Below, in pieces: positions 1 to 5,155 of a stretch of DNA of 5,155 nucleotides. The stretch covers positions 1-5,155 of the forward strand of contig CALJUI010000118.1 in assembly GCA_937975735.1 (NCBI GenBank), read 5' to 3'. Position 1 is the stretch's first letter, and every line of letters starts with the position of its first letter. The notes under the pieces were generated by a model. It saw only the letters and a program-made list of their open reading frames with translations. It had not been told where the DNA came from and searched no databases. A program made the position numbers and the translations under genes. Source of the stretch: an uncultured Rubrivivax sp. Its GTDB lineage: Bacteria; Pseudomonadota; Gammaproteobacteria; Burkholderiales; Burkholderiaceae_C.

Positions 1-1
1 A

Positions 2-376
2 CCGTTCATCCGGCAGCAGCCGCTGCGCGGTCATGCGCCCAAGCCGGTGATCTACCAGTTCGCCAAGGGCGACGTGACGGTGCCGAACCCGACCACCAGC
101 GCGATCCTGCGCGCCGGCGGGCTGGCCGACCGGGCCACCTACTACCGCAACGACCTGGCCTACGCCGCCAACCCGGCGGTCGGCAAGAACCCGCACACCT
201 TCCTGACCAACATCTTCAATCCGGCGGCGGCGCCGGCCGCCCTCGGTGCGCAGGTGCAGATCGCGACCTTCTTCGCCAGCCATGGCGCCTTGGCGATCGA
301 CCCGGACGGCGCGGGGCCGCTGTTCGAGGTGCCGATCGTCGGCCCACTGCCCGAGGGGACGAACTTCATCCCCTGA
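2..376 (+). CDS. C-terminal part of a probable extracellular lipase/esterase (alpha/beta-hydrolase), 5' end outside window
   Basis: The reading frame is open from base 2 to the TGA at 374-376, giving 124 visible residues with no start in view; the GTG at 47 is internal because the conserved-looking sequence runs through it (HAPKPVIYQFAKGD). The segment VIYQFAKGDVTVPNPTTSA (about 46-103) has the form of the beta-strand and turn carrying the acidic residue of a serine-hydrolase triad: the Asp codon is at 71-73. A candidate catalytic His lies in NPHTF (codon 194-196); a second His is in ASHGA (281-283). The tail ends in a Pro-rich FEVPIVGPLPEG. In this type of protein the nucleophile elbow and the secretion signal would be upstream and cannot be checked here. 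Reading it as a lipase/esterase is inference from the Asp/His pattern. The partner regulator gene starts 134 bases downstream, so co-transcription is possible but a hairpin lies between them. Confidence 0.6.
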   Translation, partial: PFIRQQPLRGHAPKPVIYQFAKGDVTVPNPTTSAILRAGGLADRATYYRNDLAYAANPAVGKNPHTFLTNIFNPAAAPAALGAQVQIATFFASHGALAIDPDGAGPLFEVPIVGPLPEGTNFIP

Positions 377-383
377 GCCTGAA

Positions 384-419
384 ACGGCGGGCGGACCAGT
401 CGTCCTGCCGTCTTGATCT
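384..419 (+). terminator. Weak candidate terminator hairpin after the hydrolase gene
   Basis: Eight bases after the hydrolase stop codon, ACGGC (384-388) can pair with GCCGT (407-411) and GGAC (393-396) with GTCC (402-405) around a five-base loop, with an asymmetric internal loop between the two stems. It is followed by CTTGATCT, only weakly T-rich. The position fits a terminator, but the imperfect stem and poor T-tract keep confidence low. Confidence 0.3.
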
Positions 420-498
420 CGGCGCCGATTGCGCGCAGAGTCAAGGCGCGGTGCAGGGTGGCGGACCAGACGGACGGGCCGCCGTCGTCGACCGAGCC

Positions 499-504
499 AG
501 GAGG
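499..504 (+). promoter_or_regulatory. Shine-Dalgarno site fixing the start of the LuxR-type regulator
   Basis: A full AGGAGG lies five bases before the ATG at 510. The same frame is open from an ATG at 429, but that start has no comparable ribosome site and would add 27 residues that are mostly Arg/Gly/Ser, as expected for translated GC-rich leader. The 510 start is therefore preferred. Confidence 0.8.
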
Positions 505-509
505 TCGTC

Positions 510-1661
510 ATGGCCGTTGCTCAGGTTACTGACTGCCACGAGCGCGCCGTTGGCGCGATCTACGACGCCGTCCTGGAACCGGAGTCGATGCCACGGGCGA
601 TCGGCGCGATCGCCGAGGCCACTGGCGCCATGGGCGGCATGCTTGGCGTGTTCGAATTGGTCAGTGGCCACGGGCATGCTCCCTCCGTCGCCGGCCTCGA
701 CCTCGATCTTCTCGAGCTCTTCGAGCAACGGTTCACGCTGAACCCCTGGACGCGTGCGGTGGTGCGGCATGCCGCCGTGGGCGTGACACATTCGTCCGAG
801 ACCTACGTCGACGCACGCGATCTGCGTGCCACCGAGTTCCACGACGCGATCCTGGCGCCGCAGGGCATCGTCGGACAGTCCTTCCTTCTGCTGCGGCAGG
901 ACGGTCTTTTCACGATTGGCCTGTCCTTGATGCACCGCGAGATCGGGCACAGTGCTCGCTGCGAGGTGCTGCGCACCCAGGATCGAATCGGCGCGCACCT
1001 CGCGCGCGCGCTGGAGATCATGCGCAGGCTCGAGACGATGAGGGCCAGGCTGGACACGCGCGAGCAAGCGCTCGAACACCAGCGTTGCGCCGTCTTCGTG
1101 CTCGACCGGTCGGCGTTGATACGCTATGCCAACGCCCGGGCGCGTAGGCTGCTGGTGGAGGCCGACGGGCTGATCAGCACCCGGCGTCTTCTAAGCGCGC
1201 GCCACTACGGCGATGGCCTGCGCCTGGCTGAATGCATCCGCTCGGTCTTTGACGGGCTGGCGGAGAAGCGGGTCGCGACGATGTCGATCCACCGCGGGGT
1301 GTCGCGCCTGCCGCTGCTGGCCATCGTCATGCCGCGCCGCGCCGAGGGTGTCGAATTCCATGACCCAAGGCGGCTCGACAGCGTGCTTCTGTTCGTCACC
1401 GACCCGAGCGAGCGGGGCACTGTGGCCGCGGAGATCCTTCGGGCAGCCTTCGGGCTGACCGAGCGTGAGGTCGGCGTCGCGCTGGCCGCTGGCCGGCTGG
1501 CCGGCGTGCCGGCGGTCGCCGCCGAACTCGGCATCGCGCCCACCACCGCGCGAACCCACCTGCAGCATGTCTTCGACAAGACCGGCGCCCGCACCCAGGT
1601 GGCGCTGGCGCAACTGCTCGAAGCCTGCGGGGTATTGCCGCAGGCCGACGCGGCGCACTGA
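510..1661 (+). CDS. LuxR-type (GerE helix-turn-helix) transcriptional regulator with PAS-like segment
   Basis: This 383-residue cytoplasmic protein ends in a GerE-type DNA-binding domain: FGLTEREV at 314-321 (the LTxRE signature), AAELGIAPTTARTHL at 337-351 covering the helix-turn-helix and recognition helix, and FDKTGARTQVALAQLL at 355-370 as the dimerisation helix. Residues 192-215 (CAVFVLDRSALIRYANARARR) resemble the opening of a PAS domain. Residues ~155-190 form an Arg/Leu/Glu-rich helix that could be a coiled linker. Residues 1-150 hold a globular region (LNPWTRAV, FHDAILAPQGIVGQS) of the kind seen in single-component LuxR regulators; it is not a phosphoreceiver domain, and I see no clear autoinducer-binding motif set. 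The ligand is unknown. It precedes, on the same strand, the lipoprotein operon separated by a palindrome-rich gap, so that operon is its most obvious candidate target (inference). Confidence 0.88.
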   Translation: MAVAQVTDCHERAVGAIYDAVLEPESMPRAIGAIAEATGAMGGMLGVFELVSGHGHAPSVAGLDLDLLELFEQRFTLNPWTRAVVRHAAVGVTHSSETYVDARDLRATEFHDAILAPQGIVGQSFLLLRQDGLFTIGLSLMHREIGHSARCEVLRTQDRIGAHLARALEIMRRLETMRARLDTREQALEHQRCAVFVLDRSALIRYANARARRLLVEADGLISTRRLLSARHYGDGLRLAECIRSVFDGLAEKRVATMSIHRGVSRLPLLAIVMPRRAEGVEFHDPRRLDSVLLFVTDPSERGTVAAEILRAAFGLTEREVGVALAAGRLAGVPAVAAELGIAPTTARTHLQHVFDKTGARTQVALAQLLEACGVLPQADAAH

Positions 1662-1668
1662 GCCGACC

Positions 1669-1687
1669 GCGCGCGCCATACGCGCGC
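1669..1687 (+). repeat. GC-only hairpin just after the regulator stop codon
   Basis: GCGCGCG (1669-1675) and CGCGCGC (1681-1687) form a perfect 7-bp stem with the loop CCATA. It begins seven bases after the TGA of the regulator gene. No T-tract follows, so it is not a standard intrinsic terminator, but it could slow polymerase or protect the transcript's 3' end. Its right half also belongs to a longer-range inverted repeat (1676-1774). Confidence 0.5.
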
Positions 1688-1698
1688 CGAGTGCTCGA

Positions 1699-1728
1699 CC
1701 GACGACGCGTGCCGTGGCTCGTTGTCGG
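1699..1728 (+). repeat. 8-bp stem with one G-U pair upstream of the palindrome
   Basis: CCGACGAC (1699-1706) can pair with GTTGTCGG (1721-1728), seven Watson-Crick pairs and one G-U, around a 14-base loop. It is followed by ATCTCATT, slightly T-rich. It may be part of a terminator for the regulator gene or simply part of the folded region; the sequence alone does not decide. Confidence 0.35.
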
Positions 1729-1730
1729 AT

Positions 1731-1748
1731 CTCATTCGATCGAATGAG
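1731..1748. promoter_or_regulatory. Perfect 18-bp palindrome, candidate operator upstream of the lipoprotein operon
   Basis: CTCATTCGATCGAATGAG reads identically on both strands, with no mismatch over nine bases per half-site. It lies 123 bases before the start codon of the 479-residue lipoprotein and 69 bases after the regulator stop. Size and symmetry fit a dimeric helix-turn-helix regulator's binding site. Its AT content is higher than the surrounding sequence. A role as operator for the adjacent LuxR-type protein is inference; no convincing sigma-70 -35/-10 pair could be placed next to it. Confidence 0.5.
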
Positions 1749-1811
1749 GTACGCGACTGCGCGCGCGCGTATGGTCAGCACACAAGTCTGGGGCGGTAGA
1801 CGGCGCGCGTC

Positions 1812-1850
1812 GGCGTCCCGTCGGTCGATCGGGCAAGTGCCCTCGACGCC
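1812..1850 (+). promoter_or_regulatory. Nested stem in the lipoprotein leader
   Basis: GGCGTC (1812-1817) can pair with GACGCC (1845-1850), enclosing a small hairpin GGGC/GCCC (1831-1834 with 1839-1842, loop AAGT). The right arm overlaps by two bases the left arm of the hairpin at 1849-1862, so the two structures compete. The structure is seen only as base complementarity. Confidence 0.3.
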
Positions 1851-1862
1851 CCGGCTTCGGGG
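1849..1862 (+). promoter_or_regulatory. Hairpin running into the Shine-Dalgarno of the 479-residue lipoprotein
   Basis: CCCCG (1849-1853) and CGGGG (1858-1862) form a 5-bp all-GC stem with a four-base loop GCTT. The right arm includes the first two G of GGAGG (1861-1865), the ribosome site located six bases before the ATG at 1872. If it forms in the mRNA it could lower translation initiation; the leader stem at 1812-1850 would compete with it. Confidence 0.4.
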
Positions 1863-1871
1863 AGGACTGCG

Positions 1872-3311
1872 ATGCCCAGATCAGTGTTGACCGCAGCGCT
1901 TGCCATCACGATGGGTCTTGCAGGATGCGGCGAGCTGAACGACGCCCTCGAGGACACATGTGCCGAGACCAATGTCAATACGACACTGGCGATCGAGTCG
2001 CCTGCGGCCGGCACGGCGGCAAATGCCGGCGACAGGGTCGGAGTGGCGTTCAGCTACAGCAGCCGCTGGCTGTACGACACGCTGGCGGTGCTGGCGAATG
2101 ACACGGTGATCTGCCAGCAGCTGTCGCCTGGCGCACGCGCGAGGGGTACCTGCGACTGGGACACGAACGCGCTCGAGCCCGGCGACTATCGGTTGACACT
2201 GCGAGCATCCGACCGCGGGCCGACGAACGTCTGCGCCGCGCGAACATCCCCCGAAGTGCTACTGCGCCTGCTGGCTGCGCCGCCCGTCATCACGGTGCAA
2301 CCGGCCAGCATCGCGGTCGCGCAGGATGCCACCGCGACCTTCAGTGTGGCCGTCCGCGGATCAGGGCCGATCAGCTATCAATGGCAACGGTCCGACGACG
2401 CTGGCGTCAACTACTTCGACGTCGCCTCGGCTTCATCGAGCGACTTCGTCGTCGCGCCGTCCCGGTTGGCCGACGACAACGCCTACTTCCGCGTTCTCGT
2501 TGGCAACAGCGTGGGCGCCCTGCACAGCGCGCCGGCGATCCTGACCGTGATTCCGGGAGTCTGCCCAACGCCACCAATGCCGGCGTCCTACGACACTTCC
2601 GCACCGCCCGCCATCGCTGGTTCGGCAAGCTATGCCGTCAATTTGCTCAACGACCCCGGCTTCGAGGCGGCGGTGCGCGTTGGCTTCGCGCCGGACGGCT
2701 TCGGCTATTGGCGTTTCGACCAGTCGGTCAGTGTGCCTGCGCAGCAGGGCATCGCACCACGCACGGCGCTCGGGGGCACTCGCATGCTGCACTTCGTCGG
2801 TACCGGCCGTTCCGATTCGGTTCGGGGCTCGTCGGCGGAGCAGGTTCAGCTTGTCGATGTCAGCGCGCTCGCCACGGACATCGACGCGGACCTGGTCAAG
2901 GTCGACGCATCGGTCTGGCTCAGCCGAGTGGTGGGATGCACGCAGACCGATGATGCGATGGGCGTACAGGTGATGGCATTCAACGGCGCACCGACGAGCT
3001 TTGCGGCGCGCTGGACCAACGGCATCAACGCAGCCGTGGCGCAAGGCAGGTCGCGCGACGACGCCGATGTCAGCGCCGCGGATGCGTGGCTGCGCCACAG
3101 GACCGCCCAGATCCTGCACAGCGATCCAGCGGACAAGGCGGGGGACGCCTTCGTTTGGCGGCAGGCCAGCGCGAGCATGAACCTGCCGCCGGGTACGCGC
3201 TTCCTGGCGATCAGCGTCTATGCGTTCGAGAACAGGTTCAACGACGACGTGTTCCCCGAACTTCACGGTCACTACGCAGACGACGCCGCGGTGGTGCTCT
3301 CGCGCCGCTAG
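1872..3311 (+). CDS. Predicted outer-membrane lipoprotein with Ig-like domains and a C-terminal beta-sandwich-like domain
   Basis: The 479-residue product begins with a lipoprotein signal (MPRSVLTAALAITMGLAGC): the lipobox LAGC ends at Cys19, and the next residue is Gly rather than Asp, which favours outer-membrane sorting. Residues ~38-135 look like a bacterial Ig-type sandwich (IESPAAGT at the start, CDWDTNALEPGDYRLTLRASD near 94-114). Residues ~137-227 are a clearer Ig-like repeat: PPVITVQPASIAVAQDATATF, the core Trp in YQWQ (Trp171), the late strand DDNAYFRVLVGNSVG and a closing AILTV. Residues ~256-478 start NLLNDPGFE and end GHYADDAAVVL, resembling a ligand- or sugar-binding beta-sandwich. 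Six Cys besides Cys19 (30, 81, 94, 121, 231, 356) could pair in the periplasm or at the surface. No catalytic motif is visible. It is probably a surface adhesion or binding protein and the first gene of a three-gene operon. Confidence 0.82.
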   Translation: MPRSVLTAALAITMGLAGCGELNDALEDTCAETNVNTTLAIESPAAGTAANAGDRVGVAFSYSSRWLYDTLAVLANDTVICQQLSPGARARGTCDWDTNALEPGDYRLTLRASDRGPTNVCAARTSPEVLLRLLAAPPVITVQPASIAVAQDATATFSVAVRGSGPISYQWQRSDDAGVNYFDVASASSSDFVVAPSRLADDNAYFRVLVGNSVGALHSAPAILTVIPGVCPTPPMPASYDTSAPPAIAGSASYAVNLLNDPGFEAAVRVGFAPDGFGYWRFDQSVSVPAQQGIAPRTALGGTRMLHFVGTGRSDSVRGSSAEQVQLVDVSALATDIDADLVKVDASVWLSRVVGCTQTDDAMGVQVMAFNGAPTSFAARWTNGINAAVAQGRSRDDADVSAADAWLRHRTAQILHSDPADKAGDAFVWRQASASMNLPPGTRFLAISVYAFENRFNDDVFPELHGHYADDAAVVLSRR

Positions 3312-3349
3312 CCCGATGCGCACTCGTGTGAACGGGAGAGGAGAGCTTC

Positions 3350-3679
3350 ATGGGCTACTGGGATCGAGTCAGGCAACGGGCGGGGTCACTCCTCGGGCAC
3401 TTCGACGAGTTCGAGCTCGTCATCAACGGCATCGCGCTCACTCCGTCGCAGATCGCCGAGTTTCAACGGATGACGGGGCTGGCGGTGTTGGAGCCCGGCA
3501 GGTTCTGGCTCGATCCGGTCAGCGGCGCGATGGGGCGCGAAGGCACGCCAATCCCGCTCTACCAGATCTACGCAAACACTTATGCCCCAGTCGGGCGGCA
3601 GAGATCGCTGTCGGAGCGCCGCTCGCTGTTCAGTCAAGCGGACTTGACGGGCCTATGGCGCGTGGGCAGTGGGCCTTAG
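3350..3679 (+). CDS. Small uncharacterised protein with a PGRFWLDPVSGAMG motif
   Basis: This 109-residue product has a good ribosome site (AGGAG at 3339-3343, six bases before the ATG) and starts 38 bases after the upstream lipoprotein stop. No signal peptide or membrane segment is visible. The centre is the most distinctive part: VINGIALTPSQIAEFQRMTG (24-43) followed by PGRFWLDPVSGAMGREG (49-65). An 'NG... then PGxYW(L/Y)D...G..G' arrangement recurs, as I recall, in small uncharacterised bacterial proteins, but I cannot attach a named family. The tail SLSERRSLFSQADLTGLW (86-103) is a second ordered-looking block. Location and function are unknown; lying between two lipoprotein genes suggests it acts with them. 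It could be a cytoplasmic partner or a protein exported by a route without a classical signal. Confidence 0.75.
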   Translation: MGYWDRVRQRAGSLLGHFDEFELVINGIALTPSQIAEFQRMTGLAVLEPGRFWLDPVSGAMGREGTPIPLYQIYANTYAPVGRQRSLSERRSLFSQADLTGLWRVGSGP

Positions 3680-3725
3680 GGCGCGATGCGCGCGCCGACA
3701 AAGGGGCGGCCTGACTCGTTGCCAC

Positions 3726-3732
3726 AAGGAGG
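3726..3732 (+). promoter_or_regulatory. Shine-Dalgarno site of the 201-residue lipoprotein; two possible starts
   Basis: AAGGAGG lies 10 bases before the ATG at 3743 and four bases before an in-frame GTG at 3737. The ATG was chosen because it gives a clean lipoprotein signal and ATG is the commoner start; the GTG would add only two residues (MS). An ATG at 3686 in the same frame has no comparable site and would put 19 polar residues before the signal peptide. Confidence 0.65.
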
Positions 3733-3742
3733 GGAAGTGAGC

Positions 3743-4348
3743 ATGCTGAGGAAGCGGACTCTGATCCCCGCGACGGCATTGGCGATCGGCGCCCTTGTTG
3801 TTGCGCAAATCGCGGGTTGTATTCGTTTGAGCGGTGGACCGCCCGAAGTGCTGGTCTTCGACTACCGCGTTCTTGACGCTGAAGATCCAGCGGCGCTTGC
3901 AGCGTCTCTGAGCGCAGGTTCGACGACGATTGCCGACCGGCTCGGCCCGACGCCGTGTAGGTTTGCTGCGAGCTTCTCGGTGAACAAGCCCAGGTTGTCA
4001 GCAGGCGGCGCCCCAGGCGACGCTGGGTACAACGTGACCGTCTCGGGGGCAGGGTTGATCAACGTTTCGACAACAACCCCCACCGATTGCATCGGGGTAA
4101 GTGATCTTCGAATCATGATCGGCGCCCTCAGTGAGAGGCTCGCTTTGGGGCAGACCGCAACGATGACCGTCGGCGACATCACCCTCTCTGACGGGCGTCG
4201 AATGAAGGAAAGGGTCTACTTCGAAGCGGTGGTCGAAAGCCACAACCCTTCTACCGGACGCGTCACCGGGAGATTCCGACTTGCCAGCAACGAGGCTTTG
4301 CGCGCCACCACCATCCTGATCGCGGAAGGAAGCTTCGGAATGCGGTGA
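3743..4348 (+). CDS. Predicted lipoprotein of unknown function, last gene of the operon
   Basis: The 201-residue product opens with a basic MLRKR, a hydrophobic stretch (7-25) and the lipobox IAGC, giving lipidated Cys26; the following Ile does not signal inner-membrane retention, so outer membrane is likely. The mature part appears mostly beta-strand, with alternating polar and hydrophobic residues (NVTVSGAGLINVSTTTPTD, YFEAVVESHNPSTGRVTGRF). Only two other Cys are present (72 in PCRF, 116 in TDCIG), well placed for a single disulfide. The NPSTGRVTGRFRLASN block (168-183) resembles strands seen in small secreted beta-sandwich lipoproteins, but I do not recognise a family. Its gap of 63 bases from the 109-residue gene has no clear terminator. 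Hand-counted GC is about 61%, clearly below the flanking hydrolase and phoH genes, which may mean a more recent or less constrained gene. Confidence 0.77.
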   Translation: MLRKRTLIPATALAIGALVVAQIAGCIRLSGGPPEVLVFDYRVLDAEDPAALAASLSAGSTTIADRLGPTPCRFAASFSVNKPRLSAGGAPGDAGYNVTVSGAGLINVSTTTPTDCIGVSDLRIMIGALSERLALGQTATMTVGDITLSDGRRMKERVYFEAVVESHNPSTGRVTGRFRLASNEALRATTILIAEGSFGMR

Positions 4349-4373
4349 GTGGCAGGGCTGAAGGGCAATTGGC

Positions 4374-4400
4374 GATACCGGAATGCCGGGATCCGGTGTC
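4374..4400. terminator. Stem-loop between convergent genes, candidate bidirectional terminator
   Basis: GATACCGGA (4374-4382) pairs with TCCGGTGTC (4392-4400) over nine positions, eight Watson-Crick plus one U-G on the plus-strand RNA, with a nine-base loop ATGCCGGGA. It sits 25 bases after the lipoprotein stop and 33 bases beyond the phoH stop on the other strand, exactly where a shared terminator is expected. Neither side carries a T-tract, so termination may be inefficient or Rho-dependent. Confidence 0.45.
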
Positions 4401-4433
4401 AGTCAGCCGCACCTGACAACCGCAGGTCGGCAA

Positions 4434-5155
4434 CTACAACACCTCGCTCGCAAAGTCCGCCAACCGCGACCGCTCGCCGCGCGCCAGCGTGATGTGCCCG
4501 CCGTGCGGCCAGCCCTTGAAGCGGTCGACGGCGTAGGTCAGGCCCGACGAGCCTTCGGTCAGGTAGGGCGTGTCGATCTGCGCCAGGTTGCCCATGCAGA
4601 CGATCTTGGTGCCCGGACCGGCGCGCGTGATCAGGGTCTTCATCTGCTTGGGTGTCAGGTTCTGCGCCTCGTCGATGATCACGTACTTGTTCAGGAAGGT
4701 GCGCCCGCGCATGAAGTTCAGGCTCTTGATCTTGATCTTGCTGCGCACCAGGTCGTTCGTCGCCGCGCGGCCCCATTCGCCGGCGGTGGTGTCGCCTCGC
4801 GCCAGCACCTCGAGGTTGTCGTCGAGCGCGCCCATCCACGGGCCCATCTTCTCCTCCTCGTTGCCGGGCAGGAAGCCGATGTCCTCGCCCACCGGGACGG
4901 TCACCCGGGTGACGATGATCTCGGTGAAGCGGCGCTCGTCGAGCACCTGTGACAGGCCGGCGGCCAGCGACATCAGCGTCTTGCCGGTGCCCGCCGTGCC
5001 GGCCAGCGTGACGAAGTCGCACTCGGGGTCCATCAGCAGGTTCAGCGCGTAGTTCTGCTCGCGGTTGCGCGCGGTCACGCCCCAGACGGCATTCTTCGCA
5101 TGCGTGTAGTCGCGCAGCGTCTTCAGCACCGCGGTCTTGCCGGTGATCTCGGCCA
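4434..5155 (-). CDS. phoH: PhoH-family ATPase, C-terminal ATPase domain (5' end outside window)
   Basis: On the minus strand the frame is open from the window edge to the TAG at 4434-4436, giving 240 visible residues; the GTG at 5129 is internal since the frame reads on upstream as EITGKTAVLKTL. The Walker A P-loop GTAGTGKT is encoded at 4977-5000 and the Walker B strand VIIDEAQN at about 4660-4683. Further family hallmarks are VTRVTVPVGEDIGFLPG after the P-loop, FMRGRTF before Walker B, and CMGNLAQIDTPYL downstream. The domain is the superfamily-I-helicase-like ATPase of PhoH proteins. The form of this domain matches the long PhoH proteins that carry an N-terminal PIN nuclease domain, thought to act in RNA metabolism; that N-terminus would lie beyond 5155, so the subtype is inference. 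It converges on the lipoprotein operon and is probably an unrelated core gene. Confidence 0.93.
   Translation of the reverse strand, partial: AEITGKTAVLKTLRDYTHAKNAVWGVTARNREQNYALNLLMDPECDFVTLAGTAGTGKTLMSLAAGLSQVLDERRFTEIIVTRVTVPVGEDIGFLPGNEEEKMGPWMGALDDNLEVLARGDTTAGEWGRAATNDLVRSKIKIKSLNFMRGRTFLNKYVIIDEAQNLTPKQMKTLITRAGPGTKIVCMGNLAQIDTPYLTEGSSGLTYAVDRFKGWPHGGHITLARGERSRLADFASEVL

Larger units (their letters stand above)
1676..1774. repeat. 12-bp perfect inverted repeat, arms 75 bases apart
   Basis: CCATACGCGCGC at 1676-1687 is the exact reverse complement of GCGCGCGTATGG at 1763-1774. Between the arms lie a second stem (1699-1728) and the 18-bp palindrome (1731-1748). Part of each arm is alternating CG, which raises the chance of coincidence, but the non-repetitive CCATA/TATGG ends are also matched. 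Confidence 0.55.

Noticed and set aside
429..509. Upstream extension of the LuxR-type protein to an ATG at 429
   Set aside because: No Shine-Dalgarno at 429, an Arg-rich low-complexity extension, and an excellent AGGAGG placed for the ATG at 510.
441..1079. 212-residue open frame on the minus strand opposite the LuxR-type gene
   Set aside because: No ribosome site or motif, low-complexity Arg/His content, and the plus-strand frame carries a clear GerE domain.
1722..1750. Sigma-70 promoter with -35 TTGTCG overlapping the palindrome
   Set aside because: At the required spacing the -10 position reads TGAGGT, which has too little resemblance to TATAAT; no sigma-54 GG/GC pair fits either.
2433..3323. 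296-residue open frame on the minus strand opposite the large lipoprotein
   Set aside because: It lies antisense to a gene with a signal peptide, lipobox, Ig-like domains and a ribosome site. Its product is Arg/His-rich without recognisable motifs, typical of antisense frames in GC-rich DNA.
3681..3693. GCGCG/CGCGC hairpin between the small-protein and last lipoprotein genes as a terminator
   Set aside because: The stem is only five pairs with a three-base loop and no T-tract, so it does not break the operon.
4411..4427. ACCTG/CAGGT hairpin next to the phoH stop as a second terminator
   Set aside because: Five pairs with a seven-base loop and no T-rich flank; too weak beside the stronger stem at 4374-4400.
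4383..5052. Plus-strand open frames of 189 and 160 residues across the phoH region
   Set aside because: The minus strand encodes Walker A, Walker B and other PhoH hallmarks throughout; the plus-strand frames are its mirror.

Overview
The window is high in GC and looks like a chromosomal piece of a betaproteobacterium, probably from the Burkholderiales. This is an inference from the protein sequences (especially the PhoH-type ATPase at the right edge), strong Shine-Dalgarno sites and GC-rich codon use. No rRNA, tRNA, CRISPR array or insertion sequence is visible. Both edges cut through genes.

Left part (1-1661): the last ~124 residues of a probable alpha/beta-hydrolase of the extracellular lipase/esterase type, then a weak hairpin terminator candidate. 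A complete LuxR-type (GerE helix-turn-helix) regulator of 383 residues follows, with an uncharacterised N-terminal sensor region and a PAS-like segment.

Middle part (1662-4348): a 210-base intergenic region very rich in dyad symmetry. It holds a perfect 18-bp palindrome, a 12-bp inverted repeat 75 bases apart, and two hairpins close to the next start codon. It precedes a tight set of three same-strand genes: a 479-residue predicted outer-membrane lipoprotein with Ig-like domains, a 109-residue small protein with a PGRFWLDPVSGAMG-type motif, and a 201-residue predicted lipoprotein of unknown function. The gaps are 38 and 63 bases with no convincing terminator, so they probably form one operon. 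The divergent-function neighbour (the LuxR-type regulator) and the palindrome suggest, but do not prove, local control. This three-gene set is the least ordinary part of the window. Hand-counted GC falls to about 61% in the last lipoprotein gene, against about 70-75% in the flanking genes.

Right part (4349-5155): a short convergent intergenic region with a strong stem-loop but no T-tract, then on the minus strand the C-terminal ATPase domain of a PhoH-family protein whose 5' end lies outside the window.
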